Below are positions 49,831 through 57,774 of a stretch of DNA of 64,000 nt, piece after piece; the first letter of the stretch is position 1; every line of letters starts with the position of its first letter. The notes beneath the pieces are model-generated. The model was not told the DNA's origin and searched no databases. It saw only the letters and a program-made list of their open reading frames with translations. The translations under genes and the position numbers were made by a program. This DNA comes from Candidatus Hydrogenedentota bacterium (GTDB lineage Bacteria > Hydrogenedentota > Hydrogenedentia > Hydrogenedentales > CAITNO01), in the NCBI GenBank assembly GCA_903893795.1, contig CAITNO010000033.1, positions 31,394 to 95,393 on the forward strand, written 5' to 3'.

Positions 49831-52158
49831 ATGTCAAAGGACCAACCGGCAAATATCGAATCTGCACCCCTGTCCGCCGGGGAGCGCGCCCACTGGCTCG
49901 AGGAGGCCCTGATCGTCTCCGAATGGGTCGAAGACCTGTGTCTGGCCGCCTCTGAAATGGACGCTCTCTGGTGGTGGCAGTTGGGCGCGCGGGTTCATCT
50001 GGCAAGGGCGGGGGAGAAGGGGCCGCTGGGGCATGTGGCCGCGTGGCGGGAGGAGGCGGTGCTCCTGCAGCGCGATCTGCTCGGCCGATTGGAGGCGGGC
50101 AGCCTCGACCACGCCACGGCGCAAACCGGTCTGGCGCGGCTCACCGAAATGGTGCCCGCCATGCACCGCGAAATTCTGCGCGCCGCCGGGTCGGCCTGGT
50201 GGCGCAGCGGGCTTGCACTGCGCGTGCTTGCCGGGGGGCTGGGCCTCAAGAAGCCGGGTTTCCGCATGTCCACCGCCGATGCCGCCGCCATAATGGCCCG
50301 GTTTCGCCGCTGGAAGGCCCTGCCCGCCCCCGACGCGGCCGGGAAAACGCTTCCCCCCACCGCGCCGCCGCCGAAAGCATGGCGCAAGTCCCATTTCCAC
50401 CGGCTGGTTCAGCCCATGCTGGAGCAGGGCGAATGGCCGGCCTTTGGGGCGTCCTTTCACATCAGCGAACAGCGCCTGGCCGCCGAGCGGCGCGAACTAC
50501 CGCCCTCCGGCGGGCCTTTGGTGTCGGTGATTATGGCCGCGTGGAACCGCGCCGAAATCGTCGCCGAGGCCGTCCACAGCGTGATGGACCAGACCTGGCC
50601 CCACTGGGAATTGATCGTCTGCGATGACGGCAGCCAGGACGATACGGCCGATGCGGCCTGCGCGGCGGGCGACATGCGGGTTCGGGCGCTCCGGCTGTCC
50701 CACGGCGGCGCGGCCCTGGCGCGCAACCGGGGACTCTTTGAGGCGCGCGGCGAATACATCGCCTATCTGGACACGGACAACCTGTGGCATCCGGCCTATC
50801 TGGAGACCATGGTGCGCACCCTGGAGGAGCAACGCGGCCGCTGGTGCGCCTTTGCGCGTTATGTGGATGCGGAGGCCTGCGCCGGCGGGCTTCTGAAGTT
50901 GCGCTCGGGCCGCGCGCTGGAATTTTCCTACGAGCGTCTGGCGGCGAAGAATTATATCGACCTCAACAGTTTCTTCCACCGGGCCGAACTGCTGCGGCTC
51001 TTCGGCGGATTCACCGAATCGCTTCCGCGCAGCCAGGACTGGGACCTGGCGCTCAAATACACTTTTGCGCAAGACCCGGTCTGCGTGGACCGTTATCTCA
51101 TGCTCTACCGGCGCAACGCCGCCTGGGGACAGCTCACCGACACCCAGCGCGACAAGGATGAATTCACCGAGGCGGCCGTCGCCGCACATGTGCGGAGCAT
51201 GTACGCCGGGGGCCTGGCCGGTCCCGGCCGGGGCGGCCGTCGCCGCGTGACCGTCGTGTTCTGCGACCTGCGGCCCGGTGACGCGGCGCGCGGCAGGGCG
51301 CTCACCCTGGCCCTGCGCGGGGCCGGTTTCGACGTGCATGAGCTGTGTCTGTCCGTCGCCGCATTGAAGGACGGGCGTTCTTGGAACGACCATCAGCACC
51401 TGATGGCCCTGGAAGGCGGCGTGGTGCTGTGCGTGGGTGCCCTTCACCACACCCTGGGACTGGGCCTGGCCGCGGCCCAGGAGTACGGCGAGGGCGTCGT
51501 GCTCGACCTCACCGGGGATGATGTGGATGACAAAGGCGCCGTGCCCGACATCGCGGCCAAGGCCGCCGTGTGGACCACCGGCAATCCCCGGGTGGACCGC
51601 CTGCTCCGGGGCCGGGCCACCTTCCTCGGCGGCTACGAGGGCGAGGGCATCATTGACAGCAGGCCCGAAGCCCGGCGCGTGCTCTGGGCGGGACGGGCCG
51701 ACCCCAAGTCCCGGCCCACCCCGGCCGAACTGGCACTGCGCGTCGACCTGCCCGACTACACGATAACGGACAAGCCTGCGGAACGGTGGAGTGCGGCCCT
51801 GTGCTGGCCCGTGATGGCGCCCACCCCCGGATACCACCTGGACCCCTTTGCGCTGGCCAAAGCCTTTGCCACCGGCGCGCCCGTGATCCTGGGCGACCCG
51901 GCCGGTCCGGACGACCTGGCCCGGCGGGAGGCCGTCCGCTGGGTCAACCCGGAAGACGACGACGCACTCCGCGACGCCATGGACGAGGCGCTCGAACGGC
52001 GCGGCGCCGCCCGCGAGCGGGCCGAAAACGCCCGGCGGCTCTTTCAGCGCCAATACAGCGTGCGCGCCGCCACGGCGCAGTTCGCCGTGGTCTGGGAACG
52101 GGCCATGGCCGCCGCCAAGACGAGCTCCTCTACGGTGCGCAGACGCAACCGCAGGTAA
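49831..52158 (+). CDS. GT2 glycosyltransferase with N-terminal helical and C-terminal GT-B-like regions
   Basis: 775 residues from the ATG at 49831; a TTG 12 bases earlier also opens the frame. Residues about 1-220 are helical, with no recognised domain. Residues about 225-450 are a GT2 GT-A domain (VSVIMAAWNRAEIVAEAVHS, VCDDGSQDDTADAA, and the DXD motif in IAYLDTDN). Residues about 460-770 resemble a GT-B half (VTVVFCDLRPGDAARGRALT, FATGAPVILGDPAG). No membrane segment is seen. It probably adds sugars to a surface glycan or protein. The Arg-rich tail ends VRRRNRR. Confidence 0.83.
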   Translation: MSKDQPANIESAPLSAGERAHWLEEALIVSEWVEDLCLAASEMDALWWWQLGARVHLARAGEKGPLGHVAAWREEAVLLQRDLLGRLEAGSLDHATAQTGLARLTEMVPAMHREILRAAGSAWWRSGLALRVLAGGLGLKKPGFRMSTADAAAIMARFRRWKALPAPDAAGKTLPPTAPPPKAWRKSHFHRLVQPMLEQGEWPAFGASFHISEQRLAAERRELPPSGGPLVSVIMAAWNRAEIVAEAVHSVMDQTWPHWELIVCDDGSQDDTADAACAAGDMRVRALRLSHGGAALARNRGLFEARGEYIAYLDTDNLWHPAYLETMVRTLEEQRGRWCAFARYVDAEACAGGLLKLRSGRALEFSYERLAAKNYIDLNSFFHRAELLRLFGGFTESLPRSQDWDLALKYTFAQDPVCVDRYLMLYRRNAAWGQLTDTQRDKDEFTEAAVAAHVRSMYAGGLAGPGRGGRRRVTVVFCDLRPGDAARGRALTLALRGAGFDVHELCLSVAALKDGRSWNDHQHLMALEGGVVLCVGALHHTLGLGLAAAQEYGEGVVLDLTGDDVDDKGAVPDIAAKAAVWTTGNPRVDRLLRGRATFLGGYEGEGIIDSRPEARRVLWAGRADPKSRPTPAELALRVDLPDYTITDKPAERWSAALCWPVMAPTPGYHLDPFALAKAFATGAPVILGDPAGPDDLARREAVRWVNPEDDDALRDAMDEALERRGAARERAENARRLFQRQYSVRAATAQFAVVWERAMAAAKTSSSTVRRRNRR

Positions 52159-52173
52159 TGTCCAGGTAATTCC

Positions 52174-52413
52174 TCACGCATCATTGCCGTAATTTGCGCT
52201 GTAGAGGTCAATGACGCTCCGGATCATCTTTTGGTAGGAAGTGTGATTCCGGCGCGCAGCATCCTTGAAGAAATCCACGCTCTTCCTGCTCAGGGAAATG
52301 GTGACTTTCACCTGCTCCTCTTTGAGCACCAGTTTCTCCGGCGGGGGCAAGAAGTCACGGACGACCTTGAGCGTCCCCATCGGCTCATCACTGTACTTTA
52401 TTTTGGCTTTCAT
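52174..52413 (-). CDS. brnA: BrnA-type ribbon-helix-helix antitoxin (orphan)
   Basis: 79 residues. The C-terminal half fits a ribbon-helix-helix protein (KVTISLSRKSVDFFKDAARR, then SYQKMIRSVIDLYS), as in BrnA antitoxins, which bind BrnT and repress the operon. The start lies inside the end of the upstream brnT remnant (26-base overlap), the usual brnT-brnA order. brnT is disrupted by two stop codons, so BrnA has no functional local toxin. It may persist as a regulator or as an anti-toxin against another copy. Confidence 0.85.
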   Translation of the reverse strand: MKAKIKYSDEPMGTLKVVRDFLPPPEKLVLKEEQVKVTISLSRKSVDFFKDAARRNHTSYQKMIRSVIDLYSANYGNDA

Positions 52414-52675
52414 ATAGCCTTTTTCCTTTTCTCCAGTAGCCAGCGCCGAAAATGCGGATTACGCCGTCCCGGTAGGTAAAGCGAACGGTGGCGATGCTCC
52501 CGCCTGCGTGGCCCATGCAGTAGTATCAGTCTTCCGAACTGCTGTGGCCGTCATCCTCGGCGATGACACGGCAGGTGTCGAGAAAAGCGCGCTGGGCATT
52601 CTCGAATGAAACGCCATGCTTGGCAATATTCTCCAAGTTCTTCGCGTCATCCTATTCGAAACGGGCTTCTTTCAT
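52388..52675 (-). pseudogene. brnT: BrnT toxin gene inactivated by two nonsense mutations
   Basis: Reading leftward from the ATG at 52675 gives a BrnT-like 95-residue frame interrupted twice: TAG at 52654-52652, where BrnT has Trp (FEW), and TGA at 52528-52526, where Arg or Trp is expected before YYCMG. Between and after these are clear BrnT segments: DDAKNLENIAKHGVSFENAQ, then DTCRVIAEDDGHSSSED and VRFTYRDGVIRIFGAGYWR. BrnT is a RelE-fold ribonuclease. The frame has no indel, so the gene was lost by point mutations, and the reading-through of two stops is unlikely. Confidence 0.85.
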
Positions 52676-52861
52676 AAACCAGTTCTACCGCAAAACAGGG
52701 AATTGAGCAATACTTTTGTAAGTATAAACATATGGTCCATTCCTTCAGACTTAAGATGTCACGACGCCATCCAGTCCTTGCGCGCACATCGGGCATGGGT
52801 GGTCATATGCCAGGCTGCCTCTTTCGTACCACAGGCGTCCCGCCTCCCCGGTCGCGCGGTC

Positions 52862-52936
52862 CTTTGCGCTCTTTGCGTTCTATGCGGTTGACAAAAAGGA
52901 AAGGGCTTTACCGCAAAGATCGCAGGGAACGCAAAG
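52862..52936. repeat. Imperfect inverted repeat, ACCGCAAAGA type
   Basis: Two 27-base arms (52862-52888 and 52910-52936) match as reverse complements at 22 of 27 positions around a 21-base spacer. The right arm resembles the single copy at 40714-40734. Confidence 0.6.
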
Positions 52937-53003
52937 AGGGCAAGTGGCACTGTCTGCCCTGCACACCCCGGCATCACGACAATTTAAGCAATATCCCCCT
53001 AAA

Positions 53004-53021
53004 TCCCCCTTCAAAGGGGGA
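53004..53021. repeat. CCCCCTTCAAAGGGGG hairpin element
   Basis: TCCCCCT-tcaa-AGGGGGA, a perfect 7-bp stem, inside the phrase CCCCCTAAATCCCCCTTCAA that occurs as an interspersed repeat in many bacterial lineages. Confidence 0.55.
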
Positions 53022-53244
53022 CTTAAGAGGTCATTCGACAAATACTTATGCGAATGCGCGGTGTTTGGAGCGACTCGGATTCCGCGTGACGGTCGCAGGC
53101 GGAATGCCCATCCATCGGTGTCTTTTTTCGTGGCCGGGTGTATAATAATCAGAATCCGGGGAATGCCCGGGTCATTCAAGAATTATGTGTTGACGTCCGT
53201 GAGGGAGGCCCTGCCCGCGCGGCGCGACTGTGGGAGCGACGCTC

Positions 53245-55488
53245 ATGCGATTTGTGCGACTGTTTTTGCTTGCGGGATTGGCGCTGTCCGCGCTGGCCCT
53301 GTCCGGATGCCCGAGCAGCGACGGCGTGGCCTCGGACCCGCTGGAGAACGCCGCGACGCGGCTCTTTGAAAGCAGGCTGGTATACAAGGTCGCCGGCCAG
53401 GCGATTGACCAGGCCGTGGCGGATTTCAACAAGGACGGCATTCCCGACATCGCCGTGGTCAACCGCGACACGAACAACGTGTCGGTGCTGCTGGGCACGA
53501 GCGGCGGCGGCTATGCGGCGGCGGTGAACTATGCCGTGGGCGAACTGCCCAGCACCATCGTCGCGGCGGACCTCGCTGGCACGGGCAACCTCGACCTGGT
53601 GACCGCCTGCGAAACCTACGACCAGGTGGTGGTCCTTCCCGGCGTCGGCGACGGAACCTTTGGCGAGGGAAAGACGCTCGGCCTGGTGAGCGGCTCCAAG
53701 CCGCGCGGGCTGGCCGTGGCCGATGTAAACCATGACGGCAAGCCCGACATCATCACGGCCGACAGCGCATCCAACACGGTGACCGTGCTGGTGGCCAAGG
53801 GAAATTACGCCTACGCCGACCCGGCGCGTTTCGGCGTGGGTGCCGGGCCGCGCTGGCTGCTGGCGCAGGACGTGAACGGCGACGGCGCGCCCGACCTGAT
53901 TACGGTCAACCGCGACTCGAACAGCGTGAGCCTGCTGCTCAACGCCGGGGCGAGCTTTGGCGCGCCCATCAACCTCGACTGCGGCACTTCGCCGCGCATG
54001 GCCGTGCTGGCCGACTTCACCGGCGACGGCAAGGCCGACCTGCTGGTGTCGAACGCGGGCTCGGGCGACTTTTCGCTGCTGGCGGGCCAGGGCAGCGGCT
54101 TTGCCGCCGAAACCCGCATCAACCTGGGCTACCTGCCCACGCGCGTGGTGGCCGCCGACTTTAACCACGACGGCACCATGGACATCGCGGCGATTCTCTT
54201 TGAAACGACCGATTCCAGCGCGCTGGGCGTGGTGGCAGTGCTGGCGGGCGACGGCGGGGGCGGCTTTGCCGCGCCGCTCTTCTTCGGCGCGTGCAGCCAG
54301 GGCTACGGCCTCGCGGCAGCCGATGTGAACGGCGACGCGAAGATCGACCTCGTGGTGGCCGACGCGGGCAATGCGACCGTGTCGGTGCTGCATGGCCGGG
54401 GCAACGGGCGCTTTGAAAGCGACCAGCGCTTCCCCGTGGGGCCCAACCCCAGCGAGGCCGTGATAGAAGACTTCAACAAGGACGGCAAGGCCGACCTTGC
54501 GGTGGGCAATCTTGACGCCAACAACGTGGTGATTATGCTCGGCGACGGCACGGGCCAGTTTGCCGCCCAGCCCGCGCCGCTGGCGCTGTCGGGCAAACCC
54601 CGCGCCATTGCCGTGGGCGACCTGAACGCCGACGGCCGGGCGGACCTCGTGGTGGGCACGCTGGGCACCCAGACACTGGCAGTCTTCCTGGGCCAAGGCA
54701 ACGGCCATTTCACCCCCACCGCCGGGGTGCCCGTGCTGCCCACCGGTTCGGCGTACATCCCCGAGGTGCGCTCTCTGGCGCTGGGCGACATGAACGGCGA
54801 CGGCATTCTGGACATTGTCACCGGAAATTCGGGCTCCGATTCCATTTCCGTGCTGCTCGGCGACGGCACGGGCAAGTTTGGCGCGCCGATCCATTTCACC
54901 GGAATCAGCTATCCGCTCGCGCTGACCCTTGCCGACCTGAACCACGACGGCAAGCTCGACGTGGTCTGTGTCAGCACCAACGATCCAAGCCAGCCCACCG
55001 ACAAGGCGTCTCCCCGCGTGGTGCGCATCTTCGGTGTGGGCGACGGCACCCTCGACGCCACCACCATGGTGCGCTACACGACCGGCGCCGGGCCGTTGGA
55101 CATGATCCTGGGTGATTTCAGCACGGCGGGTGTGGCCGACGCGATGACCCTGCACAGCGCCGACAACAGCATCTATCTCCTGAAGGGCACCGCCGACGGG
55201 CGCCTCAACACGGGCGCGCGACTGCGCATGGACACATCGCCTGTCGCCCTCGTCCCCTTTGATTTCAACGGGGACGGGTTTGCCGACGTGGTCACCACCC
55301 ACACGGACAACTTTGTTTCCGTGCGCCTGAGCCGCGGCGGCGGCGCGTTCAACGTGCCCAACCATTTCCTCACGGGCAGCCTGCCCAACGCGAGTCTGGT
55401 GGGCGATGTGAACGGGGACGGCGTGCCCGACCTGGTCACGCTCGACAAGGGCACCTCGTCCGTGTCTGTGCTTATAGGGCATCATTGA
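53245..55488 (+). CDS. FG-GAP/VCBS-repeat lipoprotein with 14 repeats
   Basis: 747 residues from the ATG at 53245 (GGGAG upstream). The signal peptide ends in the lipobox LSGC. The rest is 14 repeats of about 50 residues, each with an Asp-rich calcium-loop-like core such as ADFNKDGIPDIAVVN or GDVNGDGVPDLVTLD followed by a V-x-V-L-L-G strand. This is the FG-GAP/VCBS type of beta-propeller found in surface adhesins and integrin-like proteins. Fourteen repeats suit two seven-bladed propellers. It is probably anchored to a membrane by lipid and may bind Ca2+. The ligand is unknown. Confidence 0.88.
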   Translation: MRFVRLFLLAGLALSALALSGCPSSDGVASDPLENAATRLFESRLVYKVAGQAIDQAVADFNKDGIPDIAVVNRDTNNVSVLLGTSGGGYAAAVNYAVGELPSTIVAADLAGTGNLDLVTACETYDQVVVLPGVGDGTFGEGKTLGLVSGSKPRGLAVADVNHDGKPDIITADSASNTVTVLVAKGNYAYADPARFGVGAGPRWLLAQDVNGDGAPDLITVNRDSNSVSLLLNAGASFGAPINLDCGTSPRMAVLADFTGDGKADLLVSNAGSGDFSLLAGQGSGFAAETRINLGYLPTRVVAADFNHDGTMDIAAILFETTDSSALGVVAVLAGDGGGGFAAPLFFGACSQGYGLAAADVNGDAKIDLVVADAGNATVSVLHGRGNGRFESDQRFPVGPNPSEAVIEDFNKDGKADLAVGNLDANNVVIMLGDGTGQFAAQPAPLALSGKPRAIAVGDLNADGRADLVVGTLGTQTLAVFLGQGNGHFTPTAGVPVLPTGSAYIPEVRSLALGDMNGDGILDIVTGNSGSDSISVLLGDGTGKFGAPIHFTGISYPLALTLADLNHDGKLDVVCVSTNDPSQPTDKASPRVVRIFGVGDGTLDATTMVRYTTGAGPLDMILGDFSTAGVADAMTLHSADNSIYLLKGTADGRLNTGARLRMDTSPVALVPFDFNGDGFADVVTTHTDNFVSVRLSRGGGAFNVPNHFLTGSLPNASLVGDVNGDGVPDLVTLDKGTSSVSVLIGHH

Positions 55489-55730
55489 CGCGGGAGCCTG
55501 GCGGTTGTAACCTTTTTGCTTTGGGATTCCACATTAATGGCAACGGACTGGGAGTCCGATGCTTGGAAAATTGAAGTCCCACCTGCTTTATAGAAGCGAG
55601 ACGGCGTAAGAAGACGCTTCCATATCGCCTTTCAAAGACAAACCAACCTACTGCCCCTATTGGGGTTCTGCGATTTGCCATCGTTCAGAACCAGCCTGCT
55701 TTTCGTGAAAAAGCCCCATGGAGACCAAAC

Positions 55731-56414
55731 ATGCAGACAGAACCCGGAAAAAAATACTCCAAGTTCAAACTTATCCTGGCCGGTATCGGCGTCGTCTACC
55801 TCGTCGGTGCGGGCGTCTGGGCCGGACAGGCCTGGTGGAAGAACAAGAACGCCGCCAAACAGGTCAATGTCGCCGCCCATCCCGAACGCGCGAAAGAAAC
55901 CATGATCGACCGCGAGATAGCGCGGTACAGTGACCAGCTTGCGCTCACCGACGCGCAGAAAAAGCAGGTGCACGACATTCTCGACAGTTCAAGCATGGCG
56001 AAGGGGGAACCGGGGCAGGGCATGCAGGGCATGCTGGAGCTGCGGAAGAAGATTCGTGACATTCTGACCCCGGAACAGCAGGAAAAGATGGACAAGGCGC
56101 AGAACGAGCGCGTGGGCCAGTTTGCCGACCGGATGGTGGACCGCCTGAAGAAGGAGGTCGGCATCACCGACGAGCAGGAGAAGGGCATTCGGAACATCAT
56201 GAACGAGGTGAACCCGCTCAAGGCCGGGGCCGACAACTCCGTGCCCATGCCCCAGCGCTTCATGCAGGCCCGCGATCGCATACGGGGCCTGCTCACGCCG
56301 GAACAGCAGGAAAAGTTCGACAAGATGCCCGGTCCCGGCGGGGGCGGCATGGGCGGCGGCCTGATGCGCCGGTTCCGCCAGGGCGGCGGGCAGTCCGGCC
56401 AGGAGGAAAACTGA
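55731..56414 (+). CDS. Membrane-anchored LTxxQ (Spy/CpxP-like) helical protein
   Basis: 227 residues. One membrane segment ([19 protein letters not shown], residues ~10-28), then a helical, charged outer part with three LT-x-x-Q-type motifs: [26 protein letters not shown] and [13 protein letters not shown]. This is the pattern of Spy/CpxP/zinc-resistance proteins, which sense or chaperone misfolded envelope proteins. The tail is Gly/Arg-rich. Its stop overlaps the next start by one base (TGATG), so it is translationally coupled to the prepilin-like protein. A GGAG lies 8 bases before the ATG. Confidence 0.82.
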   Translation: MQTEPGKKYSKFKLILAGIGVVYLVGAGVWAGQAWWKNKNAAKQVNVAAHPERAKETMIDREIARYSDQLALTDAQKKQVHDILDSSSMAKGEPGQGMQGMLELRKKIRDILTPEQQEKMDKAQNERVGQFADRMVDRLKKEVGITDEQEKGIRNIMNEVNPLKAGADNSVPMPQRFMQARDRIRGLLTPEQQEKFDKMPGPGGGGMGGGLMRRFRQGGGQSGQEEN

Positions 56415-57391
56415 TGATGCGCAGCAAAGGCTTCACGCTGATTGAACTGCTGGTGGTCATCGCCATCATCGGCATACTGGCCAGCATCCTGCTGCCCGCG
56501 CTGTCGCGGGCGCGCGAGGCGGCGCGGCGCGCCTCCTGCCAGAACAATCTTAAACAGTGGGGGCTGGTGTACAAGATGTACAGTAGTGAAAGCCCGGCCA
56601 ACAAGTTCCCGCCCATGGAATTTGAATGGGAATGCCCCGACCCGCTGACGGGAACGGACCGCCTGTGCGCCGCCTTTGGCCCCCGCGTGGACAGCATCTA
56701 TCCCGAGTACCTGACCGATTTCAATCTCGTGTTCTGCCCCTCCGACTCCACCGACCGGCCCGAACAGCACAAGGACGAAAACGGCAAGTGGACGCTCGGG
56801 GTGAAGATTGCGGGAAACCGGCAGGAAGGCGTCGAGGCCATCGACGCGAGCTACACCTACTTCTCCTTCCTGTTTGACCGCTGCGGCGACAGCGACCCGC
56901 AGTCGCCCATGGACGACGTGCGCGGTTTCGCCTCCAATCTGGGCATCACCCTGCCCGCCGACATCACGACCATGCCGTCCCAGTTCCACGACACCTGGCG
57001 CGACCTGTTCCGCTCCACCATACCGCTGGGCATGGTGGGGGACAAGGCGGGCTTCAGGGCGATGGTGGACCTCGACCGCACGGTGCCCAAGGGCGACGGC
57101 AACGGCGGCAGCGCCTCGACCACGGTATACCGCCTGCGCGAGGGCATCGAGCGCTTCCTGGTGACCGATATCAACAACGCGGGCGCCTCAAATGTGGCCC
57201 AGAGCGGCGTCTTCATCATGCTCGACAACGTGTCCACCGAAGTGGCGCGTTTCAACCATGTGCCGGGCGGCAGCAACGTGCTCTTCATGGACGGCCACGT
57301 CGAGTTCGTGCGCTATCCCCAGCAGGCGCCCATTACGCGCAGCATGGCCGCCGTGATGCACCTGATGGATGTGCGCCCGTCGTACCACTGA
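56414..57391 (+). CDS. Prepilin-type protein with N-terminal methylation domain and H-X9-DG region (DUF1559-like)
   Basis: 325 residues. It starts with the type IV prepilin signal [20 protein letters not shown], with the cleavage site after Gly and Glu5 present. The body is mixed; the end carries [19 protein letters not shown], the H-x9-DG box typical of DUF1559-like and related proteins abundant in Planctomycetes, Lentisphaerae and Hydrogenedentota. It is processed by a PilD-type peptidase and probably forms a pseudopilus or surface fibre. An AGGAGG ribosome site lies inside the upstream gene. A decayed coding fragment continues in the same frame just past the stop. Confidence 0.92.
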   Translation: MMRSKGFTLIELLVVIAIIGILASILLPALSRAREAARRASCQNNLKQWGLVYKMYSSESPANKFPPMEFEWECPDPLTGTDRLCAAFGPRVDSIYPEYLTDFNLVFCPSDSTDRPEQHKDENGKWTLGVKIAGNRQEGVEAIDASYTYFSFLFDRCGDSDPQSPMDDVRGFASNLGITLPADITTMPSQFHDTWRDLFRSTIPLGMVGDKAGFRAMVDLDRTVPKGDGNGGSASTTVYRLREGIERFLVTDINNAGASNVAQSGVFIMLDNVSTEVARFNHVPGGSNVLFMDGHVEFVRYPQQAPITRSMAAVMHLMDVRPSYH

Positions 57392-57394
57392 GCA

Positions 57395-57583
57395 GGGCGG
57401 GTCTTCGTGCAGGACCGCTTCGGCCCGGACATCGACGGGGTAATCATCGAAGCCAGCGGCGTGCAAACCACGCGCCTGCCCGACTGCGTCGGCACGACGG
57501 ATTTCGCGATCATCACCTCCCCGGATGGCGCGGAACAGACGGCGTCATTGGTCGACGACATCCACGCCGGGAAATACCATTAA
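57395..57583 (+). pseudogene. Coding remnant in frame after the prepilin stop codon
   Basis: The frame that follows the prepilin TGA continues for 62 sense codons to a TAA at 57583. It reads GRVFVQDRFGPDIDGVIIEA, then LPDCVGTTDFAIITSPDGAE, and has no plausible start codon. A 41-base part (57500-57540) recurs at 59963-60003 at 34 of 41 positions, in the same coding phase. It is best read as the decayed end of a gene that once existed twice. I cannot name the protein family. Confidence 0.5.
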
Positions 57584-57774
57584 CCCGGAGACGGCCCTCG
57601 CCCACCACTATTCTTCTTGCGGCGCAACGAGTTTCGCGGGGACGCCCTTGGGTCAACGGATTTTGTGATGCCGCTCCGGGCCGAAAGGGCCTTCTTGCAC
57701 TGCCGCGCTTGCTGGCCCTCCTGTCCTTGCGCCCGGGTACTGATTCCAAGATCAAGCGGTAAACCCGCCAAGCG

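Larger units (their letters stand above)
52676..53244. other. Gene-free stretch with repeat debris
   Basis: No gene is supported in these 569 bases. They contain an AGGCG-tcc-CGCCT hairpin (52833-52845), an imperfect 27-bp inverted pair (52862-52888 with 52910-52936) and a TCCCCCT-4-AGGGGGA hairpin (53004-53021). The last part is the leader of the FG-GAP gene, with GGGAG before its ATG. Confidence 0.55.
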
